A DNA stretch of 64,000 bases from Agapetus fuscipes (Eukaryota; Arthropoda; Insecta; Trichoptera; Glossosomatidae): assembly GCA_951799405.1 (NCBI GenBank), contig OX637362.1:11828493-11892492 (forward strand), read 5' to 3'. Made by a program: the position numbers and the translations under genes. Positions 50,565 to 61,088 of this stretch are shown here, in pieces. Within the stretch, counting starts at the first letter, position 1. Every line of letters starts with the position of its first letter. The notes below the pieces were generated by a model. That model made no database searches. It saw nothing but the letters and a program-made list of their open reading frames with translations, and was not told where the DNA came from.

Positions 50565-51024
50565 TGGTCCGTAGTTCAGCGGTAACACTTCGGAATCTGA
50601 ATGGAAAGTTGTGGGTTCGAATCCCGACGGAGCACAAAAAATATCCCATTTATATTTTTAAATTTTCTGATTTGAAAACTTCATAATCTTTTACCAAAGA
50701 TCAGTCATGAAAAGGTCCATCCAGCCTTACAACCACTGGGTCTTGCTTGAGAATTGGCGCTTTGTAGCGACGACCAAGCTCGTATATAGGTCCGTTGGTA
50801 GAATGCTTGCATTTCATGCCAAGAGCAAGGGTTCGATCCAAGGTTTACTCAGCTTTAACAAGAAATCACAGCCCCCTCGGAAGCTGGGAAACCTTCACTT
50901 CAACTGAAAGTGGTTGGTGTGACGCTGGCTCCTTACCTGTAAAAATAAATAGGTTCCACTCGCTACATGCGAAACCCTTTGGGGATATCGCGGCAAGAAG
51001 TTACACTATATGTGCAGCTTAGTT
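50565..51024 (+). mobile_element. Composite SINE A+B, forward
   Basis: A unit 50565-50787 (head GGTCCGTAGTTCAGCGGTAA, B box GGGTTCGAATCCCGACG), junction CCAAGCTCGTATATAGGTCC, then B unit in short form to TATGTGCAGCTTAGTTG. The A box of B is partly deleted. Confidence 0.85.
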
Positions 51025-51029
51025 GACTC

Positions 51030-51310
51030 AATAAAATGGATTAGCGCTGACCCAACGGCTTCCAGGTTGGTAACGGCTTATGGGTGGCCACAACATTATA
51101 ATGTACGTATGTAGATATGTAGCGCCCGCAAAGGGGACCTGCAACTTGTATCGGATGGACCGTTGGGAAACGGTACTGCCTGGGAGAAGGTGGGACCATC
51201 AGTTAGTGGAGCTAAAATGTAAGGCAACTGGTTGTACGGTCACATTGAAGAATTTGAAAATATATACATCGACGGTTATAAGGAAGTTTTGGTCAAAAAT
51301 GAGTTATGAA
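51030..51310. other. No recognised feature
   Basis: Moderately GC-richer (GTAGCGCCCGCAAAGGGG). Nothing identified. Confidence 0.3.
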
Positions 51311-51314
51311 TGTT

Positions 51315-51480
51315 ATCCTACTTAAAATTTTCCGCTCTTTCTAATGCGCTAACTCCCATAGCTCTACGATGATTTTTTGTTGTTTTACATGCCCAAGCAA
51401 ACAACTGCATTGTCGAAGTATGGTTTTGGTGTAACCGACAAGATTTTGGCCTGTTTTTGTCCTAAAGGCGCTTGTGACAT
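51315..51480 (-). repeat. Dispersed repeat, copy 2 (partner 1-140)
   Basis: CTACTTAAAATTTTCCGC, AACTCCCATAGCTCTACG and AAGCAAACAACTGCATTG are the reverse complement of 1-140. It continues past 51455 into sequence absent from the first copy. Confidence 0.6.
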
Positions 51481-51639
51481 AAAAAAATCGTAAAACCACA
51501 TTAATAGGAATGCCAATAAATGCCTTAATTTTTAATTTTTGAGCTGTTTTGATTTTAGCAATCTCAAACATTAAACTGCTCTACTGAACAATTTAGTTTA
51601 TGTCGCTTACGACCTAGGTACTTCCTTTTAACCGTCGAT

Positions 51640-51690
51640 ATAATGTGAAACATAACGTAACATATCTTTGCAACTTAGATTAGATTAGAT
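51640..51690 (+). repeat. LINE-1fam 3' tail, last 50 bp
   Basis: AACATATCTTTGCAACTTAG followed by (ATTAG)n. Confidence 0.6.
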
Positions 51691-52300
51691 CTCCACGCCA
51701 AATTCAACGCAGATTGAACTGCGCGGAGCTGTGCACAGAAAACGTGGTGATTTTATTTAATGCACGCCCATTATTCGATTCACCAACCGTTGAAGAGTTG
51801 ATGCGGCGTCTGCGAATCACCAGCACTCCTTCAAGGAGTCATTTTCCTGTCATCTTGGATTAACATCTCAATTCTTCAGTGCCACAAGTCTACGTTTCAA
51901 CTCGACAAAAGCGTTTACCAAAGAATCTATGCAAACGAAAGCAACGCCTCCTCAGTGCTTGTATCGTTTTGGTGAAATTTTACGATTGAGTTTGGATGTG
52001 ATGTCTTATACTTGGATTGGGTGTGGATAATCTGCTAGTTTTGACACGCCAAAGTAAGCGTTGACTCCAGTATGATGTATTGCTGTTTGATTGCCCGACA
52101 ACAGGCAAATTTGGCTTTTTCGTTTTGATGTGAAAATATGCAAAAACCTGTAATCATTATTTTGCACCTAATGGATGAATCATGATATATAAACTGGTCG
52201 TTATCTCTTCTTTTAAAACTTGTTCCTGAGGATTGTTAAAAAAAACTGGACGTAATCTCTTCTTTTTAATCTTGTTCCAAAGGCTTGTGAAGCAACTCTT
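51691..52300. other. No recognised feature
   Basis: No family match, frame or RNA seen. Confidence 0.3.
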
Positions 52301-52562
52301 GTGGAAGCAACCACTCTTCTACAGTTGTCTCTTGACTGCGCTGCCCGCACCAAACCACCAAAGTGCCTGCTGAACCTGCTGTTGTCTTCACTTGATCGGT
52401 GTCGGGGATCTTTTTCTTCCTTTCTTCCACTCTAAGCCACCGATCACAACCAGTCGTTCCAGGTTATCTAGGAACATCTCTACGGCACTACAACAAGTGA
52501 AATAGATCCCTAGAGTCTCAGAAATATAGGGAGTCTCCCGCGCAAGATTCTTTAAAAAAAAA
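52300..52562 (+). mobile_element. LINE family 4 3' end, decayed
   Basis: AACATCTCTACGGCAC and GGGAGTCTCCCGCGCAAGAT followed by AAAAAA match 6965-7055 and 20630-20700. The coding part is no longer readable. Confidence 0.55.
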
Positions 52563-52878
52563 AGGTCAATGGCCAGCTGGAAGACTTTCTAAAAGGTGAA
52601 AAAGAAGCTGAACGTTCTCATCTCAGAATACATGAGCTGATATGAAGTTTTTTTGTAAAACACAGATGGAAAGAGCAAATTAATAAACTTGAAATTTATA
52701 TATATTTTTTTGCATGGTTTAAATTTCATAAAAACCGTTAATTCCGATTTAATTATTCAATGAAACCAATCAAAACTTGATAATTGATTAAATTATTATG
52801 ATAATGAATGCAAAAATTGTATTTGATTGAATGTTGAAGTCGTGTTTAAGTCATGACTTACAATCTATCTGGCGTTAT

Positions 52879-53124
52879 CAGTATCCTTAGTACGAGTTGC
52901 AAAACTTGAGAAAAGTATAGTTTACGGAAAATATTAATGAGTGATTTCTCTCAAAATCTGCCGTTTTTGTTTCTTATACTTTATGGTCTTAGCAAAAGAG
53001 TTACAGTGATGAAGAAAATCAAGTTTAAACAGACAAAAACGGCAGATTTTGGGGGGAATCACTCTTTAATAATTGCCGTAAACTTTACATTACTCAAGTT
53101 TTGCAACTCGTACTAAGGGTACAG
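52879..53124. mobile_element. 246-bp MITE, copy 2
   Basis: About 95% identical to 30044-30289 by eye, same length, same ends (CAGTATCCTTAGTACGAG; CTCGTACTAAGGGTACAG). The two share all interior landmarks, so they derive from one recent source. Confidence 0.85.
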
Positions 53125-53435
53125 GTGAGAGAAATGCTGGCGGGTTTACCGTGCCGACCCATTTGTTTAGTCATGATTCATGAATTAGCCAGAATGTACT
53201 GTAAAATGGATTTATTTACTGCAAGTGTTGCGTTAAAGTCAACATTAAGTGTTGCTCTGCGTGTGTGCATAACGGACCACCCGATCAACGGAATTATATT
53301 ATTTTAAATGTAGGAATTTCAACGGTTTTATGTTAACAATTTATTGAATTGAACTAATCTTTTAAGCTTGGTATTAATTAATATTTGTCCATTGAAAATG
53401 TGTAGATTTTTGATTAATAAAATTTATAACGTCAT
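53125..53435. other. No recognised feature
   Basis: Featureless except for short unnotable frames. Confidence 0.3.
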
Positions 53436-53436
53436 T

Positions 53437-54040
53437 AAGAAGATGACCACCCATATTGTAAACAATGATTCACTCTGCTAAAGTCATCCCTGTTTCAGGA
53501 AAGTGCGTCAAGAGTGATAAGGGGCTTATCGCGTTTTGGGGATTTATTTTCGTTGAATCTAAAATCTAAATCTAAGCTGCAAAGACATATTCATTTAAGA
53601 TTCATATTCAACGCATTCCCACAAGCAGACATGTATAAGTTCACGATAACACAAGCCGCATGTGGACCTACAATATAAAAACCCAATCTCAAATGAACAT
53701 CTATAATCTAAGCTGCAATGATATATTAACATTTAAGGCTCATATTAAATGCATGCCCACAGACAGGCACATGTAGGTTCGCGCCTACACATTCTGCATG
53801 TGTGCATACAAATAAGCAAAACCTCACATGAACATAAACCTTGCAACTCCTGCCGCCGTTCCCTGAACCGGGGTGGCATTGGCAAAAGTGAACCGATTTT
53901 TACAGCACGGGTGGTCAGCCTCATAACAACCTATCAGTCAATAAGCCCTGCAAATCTTGCCGACCTTCCCTGAAACAGGGGTGACATTGGCAAAGCATGG
54001 GTGGTCAGCCTCATACCAACCTATAAGTCAAGGAATAGTA
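53437..54040. repeat. Cluster of four LINE-1fam 3' tail fragments
   Basis: 53437-53520 forward (GATGACCACCCATATTG), then three reverse pieces: 53555-53700 (TAAATCTAAGCTGC), 53700-53935 (ATCTATAATCTAAGCTGC to CCTATCAGTC) and 53940-54040 (GCCCTGCAAATCTTGCC to CCTATAAGTCAAGG). Confidence 0.7.
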
Positions 54041-54074
54041 CAATTACGTTTATTTCGGTTCCATGATATCCTGT

Positions 54075-54165
54075 ATCCTTTTTTTGTCATTTGATGTCAT
54101 GTGATGTAAAGCCATGTTAGGTTTTGTCTAGTGACGTTATGTCATGTGTTATTTTAACACCGTGC
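54075..54165 (+). repeat. Scrap of the 18745-type fold-back array
   Basis: TGATGTCATGTGATGTAAAG and GACGTTATGTCATGTG resemble the 15-bp unit. Confidence 0.5.
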
Positions 54166-54640
54166 TGTTCTATACCATCACCGTCTTTTTCTCCTCCCAC
54201 AGGCGGTGGCGAAATAGGTAGACTGAACGGGAAACATTTTGATTTACCAGCCCGGGTTCGCAATTTCTTGGGCTTTTTCCGGACCCCGAAGCAAAGCGCA
54301 TTTCGGCTCGAATGCAGACCCCATAGGTTCCCACAACCTCAATGACCTTAGAGCAGCAGTACCCCAAGCATAGAGCTTTCGCGTACAGACTCAACCACAA
54401 AAATATATAGAATGTGAAACGCTCAAAAGAGTAGCTGCTTCAGCTTCTTTTGTAAACGTTATGGTAGAGTATAATTGTAATGTTTAGTACTTGAAACGTA
54501 GGCTAGAGGAAGCTGTACTAGAGACAAATATAAGGACGGTGCACAATAGAAAGGAAAGAGATTGAAAACAAAAACCATTTGTTATTTTTAGTGATGAACA
54601 AAATGTTTAAAAAAACATGTATGTTGCCTATATAGATATA
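54166..54640. other. No recognised feature; weak tRNA-like piece at 54195
   Basis: AGCCCGGGTTCGCAATTTC resembles a B box, with AAATAGGTAGACTG upstream. Not convincing as a gene. Confidence 0.3.
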
Positions 54641-55432
54641 GGATCTAATCAAATCTAAGTTGCAAAGATATGTAACATTTAGGATTCACATTATATGCAT
54701 TTTCACAAGCAGACACTGAATGACAAAAAAAAAGTGTATAAATGGAATGTAATAGGTAAGCGTGGAAGGGGACGACCTAGGAAAGAATGGATTGATCAGA
54801 TAAGTGAGATTGCGATGAATGTAATTTACAGAGTGGAAACAAGAGAAGAGCATGCATGAAAAGAGTGATGAAATAAGATGAGATGAAAGAAGTATGCAAG
54901 GACAGAGTCAAGTGGAGGCACTTGTGTGGAGGTACCGGCCACCCCTAGGGAAATGGCGGCAGGATACAAGACAAGACACGTATGAGTTCGCGTTTTAACA
55001 TGCCGCATGTGGACTTGATGCGGAACATAAAAACCCGAATCTCGAATAAACATACACCCTGCAACTCACGCCGACCTTCCCTAAAACGGGGGTGACATTG
55101 GCAAAGTGAACCATTTTCTACAGCATGGGTAGTCAGCCGCATATCAAACTCTAAATCAAAGAACATACACAAGAAATTACATTTTTAAAATCAACAAATA
55201 ATAATATGTATGGACATCAAAACTACAAATATAACAGAAAATTCTAATTTAAAAAACCCCACTCCTAGCCGCCAAAATTACAGATCAACCGCCATTTCTT
55301 TCTGTCCTTACATACTTTTTTTATTTCATCTAGAGTCAGAACCTTCTTCATACTCTCTCTCTTCATAAGCTCTCCTTTTATTATGACTCTGGATATCCCA
55401 TTCATTCACTATTTCAGAAATTATATTTTTTA
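54640..55432 (-). mobile_element. LINE-1fam copy, reverse, with LINE-2fam nested in its tail
   Basis: Tail start 54640-54718 (ATCTAATCAAATCTAAG, ACAAGCAGACAC), interruption, tail continuation 54972-55165 (ACACGTATGAGTTCGCG to TAAATCAAAGAAC), then UTR and C-terminal coding sequence to 55432. Confidence 0.8.
54719..54971 (+). mobile_element. LINE-2fam 3' end, subfamily b, nested
   Basis: Coding block GKRGRGRPRKEWIDQISEIA-like and MKEVCKDRVKWRHLC, then GTACCGGCCACCCCTAGG and GGCGGCAGGATACAAG. CAAGCAGACAC before and CAAGACAAGACAC after may be the target duplication. Confidence 0.75.
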
Positions 55433-55554
55433 TGGTTTGTGTATTAACACTGTGAACATTCATGTTGATTGATTTACGTCTTTTAAAAAAACAAAATTTT
55501 TGATTAAAACACTGTTTTACTTGCACACACGATACTGATTTTATTTGAATTACA

Positions 55555-55610
55555 ATCTACAAACGTTTTCGACCTATATGGTCATCTTCAGGTAGGATTA
55601 CAAAAACAAC
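55555..55610 (-). ncRNA. Hammerhead-ribozyme-like motif
   Basis: Minus strand: AATCCTAC, CTGAAGA (55591-55585), stem II GACC/GGTC, GAAAACGTT, TGTAGATT. CTAC/GTAG plus AAT/ATT can pair as stem I. One extra A follows the GAAA. Confidence 0.5.
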
Positions 55611-55649
55611 TTTTAAAATAAATTTCGTCATTAGGTATCAGAAATTAAA

Positions 55650-56220
55650 ACACAGGTACTATGTCATTGGCATGTTTTTTACGCGGGATCTATTTTTCTA
55701 AAATTATTCACCCATAAAAGAAATCCATCATTATCAAGAAGACAACTTTTTGTGTTTTATTTATATATCATCAATTTAAATAAATCTTCACAATGCTCAT
55801 ACAAAAAGCCTCCAACTTTTAACAATCCAATTCACTTATTTTTAATTTTGTTATAGTCACGTGAGTTCCCTTGAAGGCTACTGCATATCCGCCTTTAAAT
55901 TTGCCTTGAATAGCATCTGCGCGTTGACTAGCACCGTCTAACTGGCAGTTGTATGTAACCAGGGTCTCTGGCTGCTCCGGCAGGGTCCTTACAGACCGCC
56001 GATAGGATCTACAGAGGTCCGGGGAGACCCACCGTACTCTCACTGGAAACAGGAAGAAGAGCATTCCTGTACAGCACCAATTACGGACAATGCGGGGTCT
56101 GCGTGACCTTGAGGTGATGGACAATTGCGAAACCAAATTTATATTTTATTATTTTGCCGCTGATTTTTTTTTAACCTTTCACAATCCGCTTAACTATTCG
56201 TGTTCAAATGTACAAAACGT
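55650..56220. other. Unassigned; GC-richer block at 55870-56110
   Basis: A 105-codon minus-strand frame (55819-56136) has no recognisable domain. It is an arginine- and serine-rich translation of a GC-richer block. Origin unknown. Confidence 0.35.
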
Positions 56221-56227
56221 TTTCTTT

Positions 56228-56485
56228 AGTTTATGAATTGACTTATAGGTTGGTATGACGCTGACCACCCATGCTGTAGAAAATGGTTCACTTTGCCAAT
56301 GTCGCCCCTGTTTTTGAGGGAAGGTTGGTAAGAGTTTCGAAGTTTATGCTCATTTGAGGTTTGGATTTTAATTTGTAAGTACACATTGAGCATTTGTAAG
56401 CGCGAACTACGCGTGTCTGTTTGTGGGCATGCATTTGATATGAGCTTTGAATATTAATATGTCTTTGCAACTTAGATTATGGATA
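56228..56485 (+). repeat. LINE-1fam 3' tail, forward
   Basis: TGACTTATAGGTTGGTATG to TTGCAACTTAGATTATGG. Confidence 0.85.
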
Positions 56486-56547
56486 GATAGAATTGCAAAA
56501 TTTTTGCTTTCAGCCCTTTTATTTATTTGCAATTAAACGTAATTAAG

Positions 56548-56852
56548 CTACACATATAGTGTAAGTTTTTTCCACGTTATCCCCGAAAGGTTGCGCACGT
56601 AGCGAGTAACAACTATTTATTTTTACAGGTAAGACGGCTGGCTTTACGCCAACTACTTCAGTCAAAATGGAAGTTTAAAGGCGGTACTCATTTATAGTGA
56701 AGGCTGAGTAAGCCTTACCGATATTTAATTTTGGGTTTTTGAAATAAACACCGAAACGGGAAATCATTTCTGATACCCTCAGTGAGAGTCGAACCCGAAG
56801 TCTCGGCATGGAAAGCAAGCACTCTACCAACTGAGTTATCGACCGAACGGAT
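56548..56852 (-). mobile_element. SINE B, reverse, full length
   Basis: AGCTACACATATAGTGTAAG, GTTATCCCCGAAAGG, AAATCATTTCTGATACCC, GAGTCGAACCCGAAG (B box), CCAACTGAGTTATCGACCG. Confidence 0.85.
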
Positions 56853-56869
56853 TTGGATTAAAGAAGGTA

Positions 56870-56980
56870 AACAAAAAAAAAAACGATAACTGCGAGTAAA
56901 TTAAAATTCCACAACCGGTTTCGCAAACAATTCGTTTGCATCTTCAGGTGGCTAAATAAATACTCGTCGTTATCAAAAGG
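56870..56980 (-). ncRNA. Hammerhead-ribozyme-like motif in an inverted repeat
   Basis: Minus strand: CCAC, CTGAAGA (56947-56941), a perfect stem II GCAAAC/GTTTGC, GAAAC (56922-56918), CGGTT, GTGG. CCAC/GTGG closes stem I. Outer sequences (GATAACTGCGAGTA, TACTCGTCGTTATC) extend it imperfectly. Confidence 0.6.
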
Positions 56981-57059
56981 AAAATTGTAATTATTATTTT
57001 TCTTTTAAGATGACCGATTACAATTTACAATGTGTATGCCCCTACAATCAATAAGATAA

Positions 57060-57185
57060 AGAAGTCTGCACTATGACCCTACAACTCTTGCGAACCTTCC
57101 CTGAAACAGGGGTGACATTACAGAGTGAACCTTATTTAAAGTAAAAAATGGTCAGACTCAGTTCAACCTATAAGTCGAGGAATTT
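57060..57185 (-). repeat. LINE-1fam 3' tail fragment, reverse
   Basis: CCTACAACTCTTGCG to CCTATAAGTCGAGGAA. Hairpin CCTGAAACAGG kept. Confidence 0.7.
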
Positions 57186-57600
57186 TAACTATTATAATAA
57201 TAAGAAAAAGAGGAATAAAAAAAATTAATAGACGAGGTTATTATTTATAAAACGCCCGTATTAAATGTCGATTAGAGGAACGCGGGTAATTGAGTAATCA
57301 TTACTCAGAGGGAGAATAAGAGGAAAAATAAGAAGAAATAAGAAACCGGGATCGAGAGCTAAAATAGGAAGATTAAATGGGCAAGCAAGGCAACGCAACG
57401 TGATGGCTCAGCAAATAATGGGGTCATTAAATACAGATTTCTCTTCATTTTTTTCTTATTTTTCTTTTGTACACAGGTCGTGAACTCGACATACCTCGCT
57501 CTCGAGTAAACGAGAAACGAGAAGAACAACAATTGAAAAAAGAAGAAAGTGCATTAAAAATAAACAATTTTTATTTTTTATTTTTGATTCTAAATGCTTT
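57186..57600. other. No recognised feature
   Basis: A- and G-rich stretch (57185-57360) without a family match. Confidence 0.3.
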
Positions 57601-57640
57601 AACGCTATTGGACTTTATCCGTCCATCTTCAGGGACTAAC
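57600..57640 (-). repeat. Hammerhead-like motif, decayed
   Basis: Minus strand: CCCTGAAGATGGAC, GGATAAAGTCC, AATAGCG. Stem II GGAC/GTCC kept; the GAAA step is lost. Confidence 0.4.
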
Positions 57641-57664
57641 TGTCTAACTAAAACAATGTTTTCT

Positions 57665-57815
57665 TGAATAATAGGTTGGTATGAGGCTGACCCCACATGC
57701 TGTAAAAACTTGGTTCACTTGAAAACAGTGGTGACATTGACAAAGTGAACCATTTTTAGAGCATGGGTAGTCACTAGTCAGTCATATACCAACCTATAAG
57801 TTGAGGAACAGAAAT
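57665..57815. repeat. LINE-1fam 3' tail fragments, forward then reverse
   Basis: AATAGGTTGGTATGAGGC forward, ending near 57720, then a reverse piece from CAGTGGTGACATTGAC to CCTATAAGTTGAGGAA. Both lack the terminal repeat. Confidence 0.65.
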
Positions 57816-58284
57816 AATAAATAAATTACATTTCAGAAGTACTTATATAAAACAATTATACATTAAAAAAAACTATAAAAATAAATATATTTAAAAACCC
57901 TATTTCTAAGCCAAATATCTCTGTCCTTTGATGGACAGAAAAAGTCAAGAATGATATAGATTTCCTATTTAATGTTGGATTATTTCATATTAGAATTGAA
58001 TGGAAATAATACCATAAATATGGGAAGCCTGTCGCGGTGTCAAATGACATTTCCTTGATAGAGATGTTTCATTTTATGTCAAACTATTTGTAACACTCAA
58101 GAGTAAACATTCATATGAGATCATGTAAGTATAAGACATCAGATTCAACATGAATAGATACCTCAATATACAAACGCTTTGGTTATCGAGCAATGCTTTA
58201 TTTGTCAGCATTGGGTTGGTATTTTTACGATTTACTTTGGGTTCACTTAAGAAAACTGCGCTTGAATTGATTTTACACAATTTA
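57816..58284. other. No recognised feature
   Basis: AT-rich unique sequence. Confidence 0.3.
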
Positions 58285-58745
58285 TATTAGAATTTGCTTA
58301 CATATGGTTCACACTTTAAATCTTTTGTACTGGTGGTTAACCAGCTCGGGTACTAAATCTTATCTAAATCTAAGCTGCAAAGATATGTATAATTTGAGAT
58401 TAATATTAAATGCATTCCCGCAAGCTGACATGCATAATTTCGCGCTTACACATGTCGCATGTGGACCTACAATATACAAAACCCAACTCTCAAATGAACA
58501 TAAGCCCTGCAACTCTTGCCGACCTTCCCTGAAGCAGGGGTGACATTGGCAAAGTGAACCATTTTTTACAGTATTCCTCTTAAGTCTAAAGCACTACAAT
58601 CCGTATTTATAGAGTGTCTAAAAGCTAGTCTAGCTTGAAACATCCTTTGCCAGAATGATCTCGGGTAGACGCTTCGAGTAAACACTAGTGGATACCACCA
58701 TCAAATACTTCCGTCAATACACACATACAAGTAAATAAAAATATA
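58285..58745 (+). repeat. Dispersed repeat (partner 16080-16320), split by a LINE-1fam tail
   Basis: TTTGCTTACATATGGTTCAC at 58289 and, after the tail, GCACTACAATCCGTATTTAT at 58590 are in the same order as at 16100-16190. Confidence 0.6.
58365..58580 (-). repeat. LINE-1fam 3' tail, reverse
   Basis: ATCTAAATCTAAGCTGC to GTGAACCATTTTTTACAG. Confidence 0.8.
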
Positions 58746-58847
58746 TCGATACAAAACTATAGGTAAACATGCACAGACATAAACTTATATATTCGTAGCA
58801 GTATGAATATACTGCAGAAATTGGTTTAATGAAATTTTCAAATAACA

Positions 58848-58950
58848 CAAACCCTGCAACTCTAGCGGTCATTTCCTGAAACTCGGGTGACATTGGAAAG
58901 TGAATTTATTAGTACAGTTGGGCTGATACCAACTTTTTAGTAGAGAAATC
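58848..58950 (-). repeat. LINE-1fam 3' tail fragment, reverse, old
   Basis: CCCTGCAACTCTAGCGG, CCTGAAACTCGGGTGAC. Confidence 0.55.
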
Positions 58951-58979
58951 AAGAATCTATTTTTATAACGAACCTATCT

Positions 58980-59345
58980 ATCTATAATCTATAATCTAAG
59001 TTGCAAAGATATATTCATTCAAAGCTCGCAGATGTATGCCCACAAACAAACACGTGTAGTTCGCGCTTACAAATGCTGATTGTGTACTTACAAATAAAAT
59101 CCAAACCTCAAATGAACATAAGCCCTGCAATTCTTGCCGACATTCCCTGAAACAGGGGTGACATTTGCAAAGTGAACCATTTTTTACAGTATGGATGGTC
59201 AGCCTCATACCAACCTATAACCTAGGTGACAAGAAAACATTAAATAAACTGACAAAAAATAACCTCTAAAATTTAAAGCCTTAGCCACCAGCATTGCAAA
59301 TCAACCGTAATTTTTCATAAAAGCTCTACTAGAATAAGTAGAAGT
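58980..59345 (-). mobile_element. LINE-1fam copy, reverse
   Basis: A near-consensus tail (CTATAATCTATAATC to CAACCTATAACC) followed by a decayed UTR and coding end (CAGCATTGCAAATCAACCG). Confidence 0.78.
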
Positions 59346-60175
59346 AGAAGGAACAAAACTAATAATTAACATTTAACTTTACAAAAACAGGGAATAAAAG
59401 GATTTTTTAAATCAATATTATAGATCTTTTCAACAACTACAGTCCTAACACAATTCTTACTTTAAATGATTTATTGAGTGATCTCATGTACGAACAAAAT
59501 ACCTGATATACGAGTATACGAATCTTGAGGTAAAATCTTATTGTTTTAATACAAATGAAACAGCACAAGCTGTCTGTCTTGGCCATTATAACATATTTCA
59601 ACAGATTGTCTTTGAGATTTTATTCAACGATGATGGAGTCGGAATTCCTCGACTCTGTTTTGATTCAATATTCAGTCCGACTGGCTAATCATGATTCACG
59701 ACTCCTGAAGTCCAAGTAAATAAAACACCTACATAAAACTCCAACATAGCGTTTTGCCAAATATGTATTAAAATTAAAACGCTCCCTAGAAGTGCAATTT
59801 CAGTTTTATGCATTTTTTTGGAAACGCTACGGTTGAATTTAAGCTTAAGGTCTTGTACTTGGAAGAGTCCTTGATTTCCGGGTGGAATACCATACAAGTC
59901 ATCATTTTGAAGTTTTTTTTATTGGGGTTTATGACACTTGCTGTAGTGCCGCAGAGGTGTTGGTGATGTGGCAGTTGATGTCCTTATCAAGTTGCAGGGC
60001 CGTTAGCTGCGCAGTGCTGTGGTGTGTGTTGCGTTGCGTGTTGCTTTATTTTGAGACACTGAAAGGAAATGGCGATTGATATCGTATTTGAATAGGGCAA
60101 GTTTGTAGAATGTAGAAGAAAGAGAATTGAGTCAAATACAAACAAAAGCGGATATGAAGATTTTTTCCGGAAATG
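59346..60175. other. Unassigned
   Basis: GGAAACGCTACGGTTGA (59819) belongs to the motif shared with 26860 and 63373. A G/T-rich stretch lies at 59960-60060. No gene. Confidence 0.35.
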
Positions 60176-60177
60176 TA

Positions 60178-60392
60178 ACCAAAGCGTTAACCACCGGACC
60201 ACGGACCGGTCAAATAAATCTCATTTTCGACCGACTGTAACTGTAACTCTGTCGCCGTTCTGCTAGGTGTGGCCAGAGTACAAAAAAAGAGTTGCCTACA
60301 TTTCTTCTTATCCTTACATACCTCTATCAATTAATTCATATCCATTATCTTTTTCATACATTTTCTTCTTTTACATTCACTTTGAGAGCTTG
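60178..60392 (-). mobile_element. SINE A head scrap and LINE-2fam 3' end, reverse
   Basis: 60178-60214 holds CCACCGGACCACGGACCGG (head end of SINE A). 60226-60392 holds the LINE-2fam end (GACTGTAACTGTAACTCTG, TTGCCTACATTTCTTC) with the (GTTACA)n-type tail. Confidence 0.7.
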
Positions 60393-60430
60393 AAATGTTA
60401 ATATATCCTTGCAACTTAGATTATAGATGC
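60393..60430 (+). repeat. LINE-1fam tail, last 40 bp
   Basis: ATATATCCTTGCAACTTAG then ATTATAG. Confidence 0.6.
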
Positions 60431-60539
60431 TTCTCAAATGCTTGAACAACATCGTAGGTAACCGTCTTTGGTTCTTTGCGACCCATTTAATCATTACTTA
60501 GTCGCATGTCGACTTCCTCCTTCAGACATCCTTCTAAGT

Positions 60540-60740
60540 AGGGCAGGCATGCATCACAGCGCTTGGAAACGCGGACTGTCGCTGGGTGGTGAAGGGAGCG
60601 ACTGACTTGCAACTGGCGGTATGCGGGTCCGACCCCCGCACCGAGACCGCGTCGACTCCTTAAAAGGTAGTCGGACTAACTGTGCGTGACAGGCGCCCGT
60701 AGATTGTGAAGCGATCTTTGATGTAAGAGATCAATTCAAA
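60540..60740 (+). repeat. Possible tRNA-like element, uncertain
   Basis: GCGGGTCCGACCCCCGCAC (60625) resembles a B box with strong flanking pairing, and GCGCCCGTAGATTGTGAAG follows. Not matched elsewhere in the window. Confidence 0.3.
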
Positions 60741-60862
60741 TGTTAAACAGCACTTTGTAGAGACATTCCTCGAATGGACCGTTTGAGACGCATTCAAAGA
60801 AAAAAATCAAGTCCCTACCTTTTCTTCTTTTAATGCTTACACAAACGCAACTAAGCTAGTGA

Positions 60863-61088
60863 CAGTGGCGAAGGGTGCCATACAACTCGATTCCCATCGG
60901 CTTCCCTTTTAAAATGAGGCAACAAAGTAGTCAAAAAATATAGGCACTAAAAACAATACATTTTAAGCCAAAGAAACAATACGTATTTTTCCCCCATTGA
61001 AAACATGCAGTCTACTTTATTATCATTTTTGCCTCATATTAAAAGGGAAACCGATGGGAATTGAGTTGTATGGTACCCTTTGCCACTT
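60863..61088. mobile_element. hAT-like MITE, 226 bp
   Basis: Left arm CAGTGGCGAAGGGTGCCA and right arm TGGTACCCTTTGCCACT continue complementary for about 58 bp (CGATTCCCATCGGCTTCCC pairs with GGGAAACCGATGGGAAT). The CAGTGGC end is typical of hAT elements. It sits in the 3' end of the SINE B that follows. Confidence 0.78.

Noticed and set aside
55819..56136. 105-codon minus-strand frame
   Set aside because: Basic, low-complexity translation of a GC-richer block; no domain recognised.
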